A stretch of 37,645 nucleotides of DNA from an uncultured SAR86 cluster bacterium (lineage in GTDB: Bacteria > Pseudomonadota > Gammaproteobacteria > Magnimaribacterales > D2472). Numbering within the stretch: the first letter of the stretch is position 1; each line of letters starts with the position of its first letter. The position numbers and the translations under genes are program-made. Of the stretch, positions 9,821 through 18,532 are shown piece after piece. The notes under the pieces are model-generated. The model was not told the DNA's origin. It searched no databases and saw only the letters and a program-made list of their open reading frames with translations. The DNA is taken from contig CACBPP010000008.1 in NCBI GenBank assembly GCA_902541175.1, forward strand, positions 1 through 37,645, read 5' to 3'.

Positions 9821-9822
9821 AT

Positions 9823-11400
9823 TTAAAATTTTATATTTATTTTTTTAATTACAAATAAAATTATAAATATAAGTAATATTATTATCGGTATAAAAAATTG
9901 TTTGAATGTTAAAAAAATTATCCAAGCAAAAATAAGACTTTGAACAAGGGGATGGGGTAAATCTCTTTCTTGATAGTTTCTCTCAAGCCACGGGGAGTTA
10001 TTGATGCCTATATATCTATCTCCATAAAGATATGATTGGGCAGGATTAATATATGGAGTTTCTATTACAACCGGCATTTCAGTAAGTGTTTTTTTCATTG
10101 AATTAAAAATGTCAGGATGATCAGAGGATAGATCATTTAACTCAAACGGATCAGCTTGAATATTATAAAGTTCAAATGTTTTTTTAGCATTGTCATTGTA
10201 TACAAAATGGCTATAGTACAATTTCCATTCGTCATTAAAGAGGGCTCTTTCATCATTAACTATTACATTTCCAGTAACTACATTTTTTGGATCCTCAATA
10301 TTATTAGTAATTAGACTTTCCCATCTATCAACTCCCGTAAAAAAATTTATATCTATGTCATAACTTATAGCACTCAATAGGGTTGGTAATATATCGTCGG
10401 AAAAGAAAAATTGGTTACTAATTGATTTTTCTAATACACCTTTGTAGTAAATAATTCCAGGAACTCTTATTCCACCTTCATATGCTGACCCTTTACTTCC
10501 TTTAAGTCCAAGTGTGTTACCTTTTGAATCAAGTATATCTGGAGCTATTGTTGCAGCAATAGGATCTACATCGAATACTGGACCATTATCTGAAAAGAAT
10601 ATTATTATTGTTTCCTCTAAAATTCCTTCAGACTCTATTGTATTAATGATTTTTCCAATTTCTCGATCTAATGTAATAATATTTGCAGCATATTTTCTTT
10701 CTTTTTCGTCTTTAATATAAAGAAGTTCATTTATAACATTATTCTCTGCTTCAATTGGGGTATGCGGAGCATTAAAAGCTACATATAGAAATAGGGGATT
10801 AGAGCTATCTTTATTTTTAATAATTCTAATTGCTTCATCCGCTATTAAAGTTGTTGAATATCCATCTTCGTATAAAATTTCACCATTTCTATGCCAATCT
10901 AATCTGCCTGCAAGAGCATGATCAAAATAGCCTATACCGCCTCCCAAATGACCATATGTTGAATCAAAACCTCTATTTCTTGGCAGGTATTCATCTTTGT
11001 ACATTCCAAGATGCCATTTTCCTGATAATGCAGTTTTATAACCCATCTCTTTAAAATATTCAGGCATAATTTTGTGTTCCAAAGATAGGGCATATCTTTC
11101 TGCGGTTGGATTATTTAATGGTCTTATAATGCCATGAGTTAGGCTATTTAAACCAGTAAATAAAGCTGCTCTAGTAGGACTGCATGTAGGAGCGCTGTAA
11201 AATCTATTCATCCTAAGACCATCATTTGCTAATTTATCAATATTTGGAGTCGGTATCGGGCCACCATTATAAGAAACATCACCCCAACCAAGATCATCAG
11301 TCAAAATAATAACAACATTAGGTTTTTCTATTGAAAATATATTTATTGAAAATAAACAAATTAAAATAAATTTATTTATCAAAACATTACTATTGCTCAT
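9823..11400 (-). CDS. Formylglycine-type sulfatase with C-terminal membrane segment
   Basis: Type I sulfatase hydrolysing sulfate esters of unknown carbohydrates or other marine compounds. The CxPxR signature is CSPTR with C73 as the residue converted to formylglycine, and R77 follows. Metal-site aspartates lie in ILTDDLGWGD (residues 32-41), and GKWHLG and FFSDNGP are the other family motifs. An N-terminal hydrophobic segment (about residues 8-24) suggests export. Unusually, the last 40 residues are strongly hydrophobic and end in basic residues (VIKKINIKF), so the enzyme is probably tethered to a membrane. Activation needs a formylglycine-generating enzyme, which is not in this window. It stands alone on its strand and diverges from the DUF1330 gene. 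Confidence 0.92.
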   Translation of the reverse strand: MSNSNVLINKFILICLFSINIFSIEKPNVVIILTDDLGWGDVSYNGGPIPTPNIDKLANDGLRMNRFYSAPTCSPTRAALFTGLNSLTHGIIRPLNNPTAERYALSLEHKIMPEYFKEMGYKTALSGKWHLGMYKDEYLPRNRGFDSTYGHLGGGIGYFDHALAGRLDWHRNGEILYEDGYSTTLIADEAIRIIKNKDSSNPLFLYVAFNAPHTPIEAENNVINELLYIKDEKERKYAANIITLDREIGKIINTIESEGILEETIIIFFSDNGPVFDVDPIAATIAPDILDSKGNTLGLKGSKGSAYEGGIRVPGIIYYKGVLEKSISNQFFFSDDILPTLLSAISYDIDINFFTGVDRWESLITNNIEDPKNVVTGNVIVNDERALFNDEWKLYYSHFVYNDNAKKTFELYNIQADPFELNDLSSDHPDIFNSMKKTLTEMPVVIETPYINPAQSYLYGDRYIGINNSPWLERNYQERDLPHPLVQSLIFAWIIFLTFKQFFIPIIILLIFIILFVIKKINIKF

Positions 11401-11457
11401 TAATTGAAATAATAAATCATTGAGATAAAATTTAGTATATTTATTAATTTTAGATAA

Positions 11458-11766
11458 ATGAGTGATATAAAAGTTTACATGATTGCTAATCTACAAATTC
11501 ATGATCCTAAGAAGTATCGTGAATATGAAAAGGGCTTTTTTCCTATATTAAAAAAACATGGCGGTGAGTTTATTACTTTCGATGACAATATAGATCATTT
11601 TGAAGGTGACAATCCAATGACAGGAAGAGTAATATTATTTAGCTTCCCATCAGCAAAAAAAGCCAAAGAATGGTATTCAGACCCTGAATATCAATCTCTA
11701 AGTGAACATAGAAGAAAAAGTGTTTCAACAACTTTAACTATGATAAATGGGTTACCACCAAGATAA
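11458..11766 (+). CDS. DUF1330 family protein
   Basis: A small 102-residue protein of the DUF1330 type, a dimeric alpha+beta ferredoxin-like fold. Visible features are the opening strand VYMIANLQIHDPKKYREYEKG, then GRVILFSFPSAKKAKEWYSDPEYQ and the end MINGLPPR. No biochemical role is established for the family that I can rely on. It is followed 34 bp later by the SRPBCC-like gene on the same strand and diverges from the sulfatase. A second, more distant DUF1330 gene occurs at 24468. Confidence 0.88.
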   Translation: MSDIKVYMIANLQIHDPKKYREYEKGFFPILKKHGGEFITFDDNIDHFEGDNPMTGRVILFSFPSAKKAKEWYSDPEYQSLSEHRRKSVSTTLTMINGLPPR

Positions 11767-11800
11767 ATTAATACAAAATATTAATTAATTTAATTAAATA

Positions 11801-12277
11801 ATGATAGTATCCAGTCAGATTGAAATTAATAATTCTAAAGAATGGGTGTTAAATATTATTAGAAGTCCTAGTAATCTTGAAAAAATACATCCTTTTTGTA
11901 AAGAAAATAGAATTGAAACATGGAATGAAGAAAAATCTATTGATTATGTTCATTACTACAGTGGAAAAATATATAAACGTAAATTTATGAAATGGAATAA
12001 TGAAGGCTATGTATTAGAAATTTATGAAGATAGAAAACTTGCGACTATAAGTTGGAGAATAAATTCAAATGATAAAAATTCAATAATAGAGATTATTGCT
12101 AGACCATATATGCCATTTAAATATAAGTTAATTAATATAATTATATTTAACTTATATGTTAGATATTTACTTAAAAAATATTTAGATTCTGTTGTTAAAG
12201 GCCTTAAATACTACTCAGAAACAAATATCAGTGTTAGAAAAGATCAATTTGGTAAACATATATGGTATTCTGGATAA
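11801..12277 (+). CDS. SRPBCC (START-like) family protein, tentative
   Basis: A 158-residue protein whose first strand and helix (SSQIEINNSKEWVLNIIRSP, then NLEKIHPFCKEN) and last long helix (LKKYLDSVVKGLKYYSE) resemble the polyketide-cyclase/START-like ligand-binding fold. The final segment VRKDQFGKHIWYSG is polar and lies outside that fold. No signal peptide is seen. It probably shares a transcript with the upstream DUF1330 gene. The family call rests on the pattern of secondary structure rather than on a diagnostic motif. Function is unknown. Confidence 0.6.
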   Translation: MIVSSQIEINNSKEWVLNIIRSPSNLEKIHPFCKENRIETWNEEKSIDYVHYYSGKIYKRKFMKWNNEGYVLEIYEDRKLATISWRINSNDKNSIIEIIARPYMPFKYKLINIIIFNLYVRYLLKKYLDSVVKGLKYYSETNISVRKDQFGKHIWYSG

Positions 12278-12375
12278 TATAATTTAACATAATATATATT
12301 ATGCGAAGTAGTATATATTTTTATGACATATCCCCCATCTATAGAATTAGGAATATAAATTAAAAAAGTAGGCTT

Positions 12376-12816
12376 TTATCCTTTAGGTACAGGCTGGTCT
12401 GACCAATTCCAGTCACTATCAGAGCACTTATCAACAAGAAGCACTTGAAGTTCTTCTAGCAAAAGAAGACCGTCTTGAAACTCTACAACAGTTGGATCAA
12501 CTGCACTAGATTGAAAACCAATAAAATTTGAGCCTCTTTTGGGATTATTTGTAGTAACACCAGCTGTAAATGAAGCAGTACTTCTATCAGCTTGTTCTGT
12601 TACCCTACTCGCAATATCAGATAATTGATTTTGTACTCTAATAATCTGCTGAGATAACTGAACACAATTTAATGATTCAGGTTCATATGGAAAATGGATT
12701 CTTGCAGAAGACGTTTCTTGATAAAGAGGAACAGTTAAAGCACAGCTTGATGTAATAATTGCACAAGAAAATAACATTGTTACTTTGCTGTTTAAAATAG
12801 AACTAATTTTAATCAT
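12376..12816 (-). CDS. Small exported protein, possible lipoprotein
   Basis: A hypothetical protein of 146 residues. The N-terminus has a hydrophobic stretch ending in IITSSCAL, which could be a weak lipobox, although the residue three before the cysteine is not the usual leucine. The middle part (LSQQIIRVQNQLSDIASRV) looks helical and amphipathic, and the end is short and polar (CSDSDWNWSDQPVPKG). An AAGGGG Shine-Dalgarno precedes the start. I recognise no family. The 98-bp gap on its downstream side holds only AT-rich sequence with a 16-bp perfect palindrome of alternating A/T (12288-12303). Confidence 0.65.
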   Translation of the reverse strand: MIKISSILNSKVTMLFSCAIITSSCALTVPLYQETSSARIHFPYEPESLNCVQLSQQIIRVQNQLSDIASRVTEQADRSTASFTAGVTTNNPKRGSNFIGFQSSAVDPTVVEFQDGLLLLEELQVLLVDKCSDSDWNWSDQPVPKG

Positions 12817-12877
12817 AAATACCCCTTAAATTAAGTACATAATATCATATATTAATCCGTTAAAATCAACAACATAG

Positions 12878-13183
12878 CTAAATATCGTAATGCGGTTCAC
12901 CACAAATTGTTGCTTTTAGTCCTGATGCCCCTCCCTCCAATAAAGGCTCTAATACATCTAACAATCCAGTTTCTACTCTCCAATTTAAATATTTTGCTTG
13001 ATGTTCAAGAGTTTCCCAGTCTTCTATTAAATGAATAGTGTTAGTCGATTTTTCGATAAAAGTTACAACTGAAATACAACCATCAAATGTTCGAGTTTCA
13101 GGTAATGCTAATTTTAAAGTTTCTTTGAGATTATCTAACATTCCTTCTTTTGCAGGGAAAGAAACTATAACTAAATTTTTCAT
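12878..13183 (-). CDS. Antibiotic biosynthesis monooxygenase (ABM) domain protein
   Basis: The 101 residues fit the single-domain ABM fold, a dimeric ferredoxin-like barrel found in quinone- or heme-active enzymes. Signature features are the strand VIVSFPAKEG, the segment ALPETRTFDGCISV and the late strand TIHLIEDWETLEHQAKYL. A GGAG ribosome-binding site sits just before the start. It precedes the small exported protein gene on the same strand with a 61-bp gap, so co-transcription is possible. The substrate cannot be inferred. Confidence 0.85.
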   Translation of the reverse strand: MKNLVIVSFPAKEGMLDNLKETLKLALPETRTFDGCISVVTFIEKSTNTIHLIEDWETLEHQAKYLNWRVETGLLDVLEPLLEGGASGLKATICGEPHYDI

Positions 13184-13254
13184 ATTAACTCCATAAATTT
13201 ATATTTTTATTATATTATTCAATATAAACATATACATGTTATTGGGGTAATAAA

Positions 13255-16095
13255 ATGCACATAAAAATACTTTCTCTTTTATTAGTTTCATTAAATATTA
13301 ATGCTAATACATTAATGGAACCAACATCGAAATCAGAAGATTTATATGAGGGTGTTATTTTAGATGGGACATATTCTAGTGAAATTGATAGACCATCAGT
13401 ATATTTAGGGTTTGAAGTTGGAGAGCGTGTTGCTGCGCCCTATCAAATATCTAATGCAGTGTTGGCATGGGCAAAACAATCTGATCGAATGATTGTTAAG
13501 GAGTATGCAAAAAGTCATGAGGGTCGTCCGCTTTATGCAATCTTTATATCATCACCAGAAAACTTATCAAAATTAGACGAAATAAAAGAAAACATAAATT
13601 TATTATCTGATGGAGAAAATACAAATGGTAATAGAGCTAGAGCTTTAATTGATGAGTTACCAGCAATTGCATGGATGGCATATTCAATTCATGGAAATGA
13701 AACCTCTGGTGCAGATGCAGCATTAGCAGCAATATATCATTTTATAGCTAGCGAGGATTCTGAAACTATTGATATGCTAAATAAAATGCTGATCATTATT
13801 GATCCAATGATGAATCCTGACGGTAGAGCAAGATTTGCTAAATCATTGCAGGAGTACAGAGGAACATCACCAAATTATGACGATCAATCGCTTCTTCACA
13901 CAGGTGATTGGCCATATGGAAGAACAAATCATTATTTCTTTGATTTAAACAGAGATTGGATATATTTAACTCAACCAGAGACTCAAGGAAGAGTGAAACT
14001 TATTAATGAGTGGAGTCCACAAATATTAGTAGACGCTCATGAAATGGGACCACAAGATACCTTTATGACAGGACCACCAAGGGAACCAATTAATAAAAAT
14101 ATTGATAAAGATTTGCTCAAATGGGGAAATATATTTGCACAAGATCAAGGAAACGCTTTTGATGAGAGAGATTGGCGTTTCTATACAGGTGAATGGCATG
14201 AAGATTTATATCCTGGGTATTCTTTTTATGTTCAATTTAGAGGCACTCTGGGAATTTTATATGAACAATCAAGAATGGCGGAAGATGGCGTAAGAAGACC
14301 TGAGGGAACAATTCAATCATATAAGGAATCAGTTCATCATCAATATGTAAGTACTATGGTGAACCTTAAGACTCTTCTCAAAAACTCAAAATCGATGTAT
14401 CAAGACTTTTGGGAAGGGAGAAGATATAACGTTTCTAGAGATAGCATCTATGCCAATAGAACATTCGTAATATTACCAACAAAAAATAATACGAGAATTA
14501 ATACACTCGCTGAAAAACTAAAATTTCAAGATATTCAACTTTTTAAAAACGAAAAGCCTATTCTTGTAAAAAATATTTTAAAACAAACAGGCGATATTGA
14601 AGAAAATTTTACTATACCGCCAGGAAGTATGATTATTCCTAATAGACAAGCTGAGGCCCCTCTTATATCGGCAATAATGGAATTTGATGCCGATATAGAT
14701 GAAGAAGTATTGGTTGAGGAAAAACAAAGTGTACTAAGAGATGGTTCATCAATAATGTACGACACAACAGCATTTAATTTTTCTATGGTTTATGGTCTTG
14801 AGGCTATAACTGTTCCTGAGAATATAAGTACTAATATAGTTACCTGGGAATCTTCTAAACAAACGATTGATGTTAATAATCAAGCTGTTATGTGGGCAAC
14901 GGATGGAATTGATGATAATTCTGTAGCTTTTGCTGCCAGATTAATGGAACAGAATGTTCAGGTAAGGATAATAGATAAAGAGGCAAGCCTTTCGGGGTAT
15001 AACTTATCTAGAGGAAGCGTAGCTGTCATTCGCATGGACAATCCCAACATAACTAATTTAAGTGAAATTGTTAACAAAGTAGCATCAGAATTAAATATTT
15101 CAATTGTTTCCCTTGATTCAGGTTTTGGTCCTGAAGAACTACCAGATTGGGGCGGGAGACATTTTAGATTACTCAAAAAACCACAGATTGCTATATTAAG
15201 TCATGAAGGATTTAATTCTTATGACGTTGGTGTTAGCTGGTGGTCAATCGATCATCATTTAGGAATCAGACACAGCCAGCTCAATACGTCAATTTTAAGT
15301 TATGCTGACTTACGAAGATATAACACAATAGTTGTTCCTAGTGGATGGGCTCTAGATGATAATTCAAAAAAATCATTAAATGATTGGGTTAGACAAGGTG
15401 GTACTTTAATTGCTCACAATTATGCTACTAGATCACTTATTGGTGATAATGGGATTGGTAGTGTAAGACACTTAAAAGATACATTTGATAATAGTGAAGA
15501 TTACAATTTTGATTTACAGAGAGAGATTTATTCTCTTGAAGACAATATTAAGAAAGAAGATGCTTTAAATAACAAAGTTAACCTAGATATAAATTATCCC
15601 TGGGAAAGTGCAGATAAAATTTCTGAGGACTTAAAAAAACGTGATAAGTGGCAATCGATTTTTATGCCCTCTGGTGCAATGGTTGCAGGACGAATAGATC
15701 AGAAACATTGGTTAACATTTGGAGCTATAGACATATTACCTGTTTTATATGGTAACTACCCTATTCTTATGACTAGTGATAATGCTCAAGCAGCAGTAAG
15801 AATTGGTGAATTAATTAATGATCCATCAAAAGAAAATGCACGTGCTATAAATTGGTCAACGATTCCAGCTGGTAAAGATATTAATGTAAGAATGAGTGGT
15901 TTAGTCTGGCCTGAAGCATCACAAAGAATTGCAAATTCAGCTTATTTAACTCGAGAAAAAGTTGGCAAAGGTCAAGTTATATTATTTTCAGGTGAGCCAA
16001 ATTATAGAGGTTCTGCTCTGGGTACTAATAGACTATGGCTAAATGCCATCATCTATGGAGCTGGTCTCGGATCTAATACAGAAATTGATTTATAA
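13255..16095 (+). CDS. Exported M14-family zinc carboxypeptidase-like metallopeptidase
   Basis: A 946-residue protein with an N-terminal signal peptide (about residues 1-17, IKILSLLLVSLNINA), hence periplasmic or secreted. The catalytic domain occupies roughly residues 60-380. The zinc motif HxxE is in SIHGNETSGAD (H146, E149), substrate-binding residues are in FDLNRDW, the third zinc ligand is probably H262 in VDAHEMG, and the catalytic glutamate is probably E337 in LGILYEQSR. The C-terminal half, from about residue 640 (IAILSHEGFNSYDVGVSWW), resembles a class I glutamine-amidotransferase-like fold, as in other large bacterial M14 proteins. It is a lone transcription unit and probably serves peptide scavenging. 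Family call is firm, substrate unknown. Confidence 0.9.
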   Translation: MHIKILSLLLVSLNINANTLMEPTSKSEDLYEGVILDGTYSSEIDRPSVYLGFEVGERVAAPYQISNAVLAWAKQSDRMIVKEYAKSHEGRPLYAIFISSPENLSKLDEIKENINLLSDGENTNGNRARALIDELPAIAWMAYSIHGNETSGADAALAAIYHFIASEDSETIDMLNKMLIIIDPMMNPDGRARFAKSLQEYRGTSPNYDDQSLLHTGDWPYGRTNHYFFDLNRDWIYLTQPETQGRVKLINEWSPQILVDAHEMGPQDTFMTGPPREPINKNIDKDLLKWGNIFAQDQGNAFDERDWRFYTGEWHEDLYPGYSFYVQFRGTLGILYEQSRMAEDGVRRPEGTIQSYKESVHHQYVSTMVNLKTLLKNSKSMYQDFWEGRRYNVSRDSIYANRTFVILPTKNNTRINTLAEKLKFQDIQLFKNEKPILVKNILKQTGDIEENFTIPPGSMIIPNRQAEAPLISAIMEFDADIDEEVLVEEKQSVLRDGSSIMYDTTAFNFSMVYGLEAITVPENISTNIVTWESSKQTIDVNNQAVMWATDGIDDNSVAFAARLMEQNVQVRIIDKEASLSGYNLSRGSVAVIRMDNPNITNLSEIVNKVASELNISIVSLDSGFGPEELPDWGGRHFRLLKKPQIAILSHEGFNSYDVGVSWWSIDHHLGIRHSQLNTSILSYADLRRYNTIVVPSGWALDDNSKKSLNDWVRQGGTLIAHNYATRSLIGDNGIGSVRHLKDTFDNSEDYNFDLQREIYSLEDNIKKEDALNNKVNLDINYPWESADKISEDLKKRDKWQSIFMPSGAMVAGRIDQKHWLTFGAIDILPVLYGNYPILMTSDNAQAAVRIGELINDPSKENARAINWSTIPAGKDINVRMSGLVWPEASQRIANSAYLTREKVGKGQVILFSGEPNYRGSALGTNRLWLNAIIYGAGLGSNTEIDL

Positions 16096-16135
16096 ATTAC
16101 TCAACTGAAGATCTGATAATATTTAAATCTTTTTA

Positions 16136-16660
16136 TCAATCTACTCTTTTTATAAGTGAATATTGTTTTTCTAATTTTCCATCTAAGTTTAATGAAGCAT
16201 CAACTTTCACACTATCACTACCTGTAAAAGTCCACCCAATAGTTTCAACAAAATTATGATGTTTGGGATGATAACCAGGTGTAGGATCTGATTTGAGTTG
16301 TATTGAATTTTCACTAAGTGTATCAACAGTAAACATTGGTTCAGTACCAAGAGCACAATAATGTTTTATTACAAGCTCGCCATCTTTATCTGAATATGTT
16401 GTCATCATCTCAACTCCGTCTTCAACCAATTTTTCAACGATTGTATTTCCATTTGAAACAAGTTTAAATTCAGAATATGTATCAACTACGGCACCTGATT
16501 GTTGATATAGTTTTCCTTCCCATTTTCCTAACATTTTTTTAATTTGTTCAAATGCCTTACTGTTATTAACTTCACCCATATCAACATCGCCAATAGTAGT
16601 ATTTTGTGCAACTGAAGAAATAGACATTACAAATAGTCCTAGTATTAAATAAAATTTCAT
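16136..16660 (-). CDS. Exported protein of unknown function
   Basis: This 174-residue protein has a clear signal peptide (FYLILGLFVMSISSVAQ, cleavage probably after VAQ). The mature part starts helical and then consists of alternating beta strands around MLGKWEGKLYQQSG and KHYCALGTEPMF, which suggests a small beta-barrel of the calycin kind. That is a guess from the pattern, not a family match. A GGGAG ribosome-binding site precedes the start. It is convergent with the M14 peptidase and divergent from the cysteine synthase gene. Confidence 0.7.
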   Translation of the reverse strand: MKFYLILGLFVMSISSVAQNTTIGDVDMGEVNNSKAFEQIKKMLGKWEGKLYQQSGAVVDTYSEFKLVSNGNTIVEKLVEDGVEMMTTYSDKDGELVIKHYCALGTEPMFTVDTLSENSIQLKSDPTPGYHPKHHNFVETIGWTFTGSDSVKVDASLNLDGKLEKQYSLIKRVD

Positions 16661-16758
16661 AAAATCTCCCTATCAAATAAATTTATATTTAAAATATATC
16701 AACAAATATATCATTTTATACTACTAATAAGTGTCTTAAATCTATATATTAATAACAT

Positions 16759-17781
16759 ATGATCTATTCAAATATCCTTGAAACTATTGGAAATACTCCG
16801 TCTATAAAGGTTAAAAATATTTCTATAAATAACACAAATATATATGTGAAAGCTGAATTCTTTAATCCTGCTAGTTCAGTAAAAGACCGTTTAGCTATAA
16901 GCATTATTGAGAACGCAGAAATAAATGGATCTTTAGAAAAAGGTCAGACGGTTGTTGAAGCAACTAGTGGTAATACTGGTATTGGTCTAGCAATGGTTTG
17001 TGCGGCCAAGAATTATCCTCTAGTGGTAACTATGCCAGATAGCGCATCTATAGAAAGACGAAAATTAATGAGATTTCTTGGAGCAAGAGTAATTTTAACT
17101 CCTGCATCCGAGGGAGGAACAGGCGCATATGATATTGCAAAAAGATTAGTTCATAAAAATAATTGGTTTTTTGCAAGACAATTTGAAAATGAAGATAATG
17201 CCAATATTCATGAAGAAACAACAGGAATAGAAATTTATAATGACTTCAAGGATATTGGACTAGACTACTGGGTATCAGGATATGGTACTGGAGGTACTTT
17301 TACTGGAGTATCTAGAACATTAAGAAAAAAACTTCCCAATACTAAATTAATTTTAACCGAACCAGATGTAGCTCCATTAATAGGTAGTGATAAAAAACAA
17401 ATTAGAAATGACGATGGTTCAGCATCAGAATCACATCCTGCATGGAACCCTCATCCTATACAAGGTTGGACTACTGATTTCATCCCTCTTGTTTTACAAG
17501 AATCAATTGATAAAAAATATTATGATGAATTAATTCCAGTGTCTGGTGATGATGGTCTATTTTGGTCACATGAATTAGCAAAAAAAGAAGGTATTATTAC
17601 AGGAGTTTCAGGTGGATCAACATTCGCAATTGCTGTAGAAGTTGCCAAAAAAGCTAAGGAAGGTTCAAATATTTTATGCATGCTTCCTGATACAGCTGAA
17701 AGATATATGTCTAGTGTTTTATTTGACTCAATTGAACCAGAAATGAACGAGGAGGAGAAAAAGCTCCTTAATTCTGTGTAG
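16759..17781 (+). CDS. cysK: Cysteine synthase (O-acetylserine sulfhydrylase)
   Basis: PLP enzyme forming cysteine from O-acetylserine and sulfide. The PLP lysine is K42 in NPASSVKDR, the substrate loop EATSGNTGIGLA follows, and the phosphate-cradle glycines are in GTGGTFTGVS. The C-terminal DTAERYMSSVLFD is typical of CysK-type proteins, although CysM cannot be excluded. The length of 340 is slightly above the usual 310-325. Its stop is 4 bp from the stop of the convergent cysE gene, so the two consecutive steps of cysteine synthesis lie side by side but are transcribed separately. Confidence 0.9.
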   Translation: MIYSNILETIGNTPSIKVKNISINNTNIYVKAEFFNPASSVKDRLAISIIENAEINGSLEKGQTVVEATSGNTGIGLAMVCAAKNYPLVVTMPDSASIERRKLMRFLGARVILTPASEGGTGAYDIAKRLVHKNNWFFARQFENEDNANIHEETTGIEIYNDFKDIGLDYWVSGYGTGGTFTGVSRTLRKKLPNTKLILTEPDVAPLIGSDKKQIRNDDGSASESHPAWNPHPIQGWTTDFIPLVLQESIDKKYYDELIPVSGDDGLFWSHELAKKEGIITGVSGGSTFAIAVEVAKKAKEGSNILCMLPDTAERYMSSVLFDSIEPEMNEEEKKLLNSV

Positions 17782-17797
17782 AGCTTTAAAGCTTTTT
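17760..17797. terminator. Weak candidate terminator between cysK and cysE
   Basis: AAAGCTC (17760-17766) pairs with GAGCTTT (17781-17787), and the overlapping palindrome AGCTTTAAAGCT (17782-17793) is followed by TTTTT. The stems are short and the structure overlaps both stop codons. Placement between convergent genes fits a terminator, but stability is doubtful. Confidence 0.3.
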
Positions 17798-18502
17798 AGC
17801 AGGAATTCCAGCGACAGTTGTTTCAGCTTCAACATCCTTTAGAACAAGACTACCTGCAGCAACTTTTGCATTTTTACCAATAGTGATATTTCCTAATACA
17901 GTACTAGATGCAAAAATTGAAACACCAGATTCTATTTTTGGATGCCTATCACCTATTTCAAAACCTTTTCCACCAAGTGTAACTCCTTGATATATGGATA
18001 CATTTTCATCAATTTTAGAGGTTTCTCCTATAACAACTCCAGTAGCATGATCAATCATCACACCTCCCTTAATTTCAGCTGCAGGATGAATATCTACACC
18101 AAAGACCTCTGATGCTCTATTTTGAAAAAATAGCGCCATTGTATGTCTGTCGTTATTCCATAAGCAGTGTGCAGCTCTATAAGTGGCAAGACCTTGAAAA
18201 CCTTTGTAGAACAAAATTGGTGTTGAAAAGTACTTACATGCTGGATCATGGTCTTTAAAAAAAACAATATCATTTATTAAGTCTTCTTCAATGTGATCGC
18301 ACTTGTGATAAACATTTAAAATAAACTCTTTAATTTTATCTGACGATAAAGCATCACTATTTAGCTTGGATGCTAAAACTGCTGCAACTGAATTAATTAA
18401 ATTATCTTGAGATAGTATTAATTGATTTAAATATGGTTCAAGAGAAGGTTCAGCTTCAATTCTTAATTTCACTTCATTTTGAATTTCATTCCAAATATTC
18501 AT
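17786..18502 (-). CDS. cysE: Serine O-acetyltransferase, short form
   Basis: Transfers acetyl from acetyl-CoA to serine, giving O-acetylserine for cysteine synthase. The N-terminal helical domain is followed by a left-handed beta-helix with hexapeptide repeats. Catalytic residues are visible in MIDHATGVVIGET (the Asp-His pair) and in DRHPKIE. The protein has 238 residues, against 273 in E. coli, and ends VAGIPAKKL. The C-terminal tail with the terminal isoleucine that docks into the CysK active site is therefore missing, so the classic cysteine synthase complex may not form. Start chosen at MNIWNEI, which aligns with the family N-terminus. Confidence 0.93.
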   Translation of the reverse strand: MNIWNEIQNEVKLRIEAEPSLEPYLNQLILSQDNLINSVAAVLASKLNSDALSSDKIKEFILNVYHKCDHIEEDLINDIVFFKDHDPACKYFSTPILFYKGFQGLATYRAAHCLWNNDRHTMALFFQNRASEVFGVDIHPAAEIKGGVMIDHATGVVIGETSKIDENVSIYQGVTLGGKGFEIGDRHPKIESGVSIFASSTVLGNITIGKNAKVAAGSLVLKDVEAETTVAGIPAKKL

Positions 18503-18532
18503 ATGTACTTTTATTGAAAATAATAAAGTTAT

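Noticed and set aside
12288-12303. 16-bp perfect palindrome CATAATATATATTATG as an operator
   Set aside because: It is alternating A/T sequence in a gap between convergent genes, where no promoter is expected; chance is likely in DNA this AT-rich.
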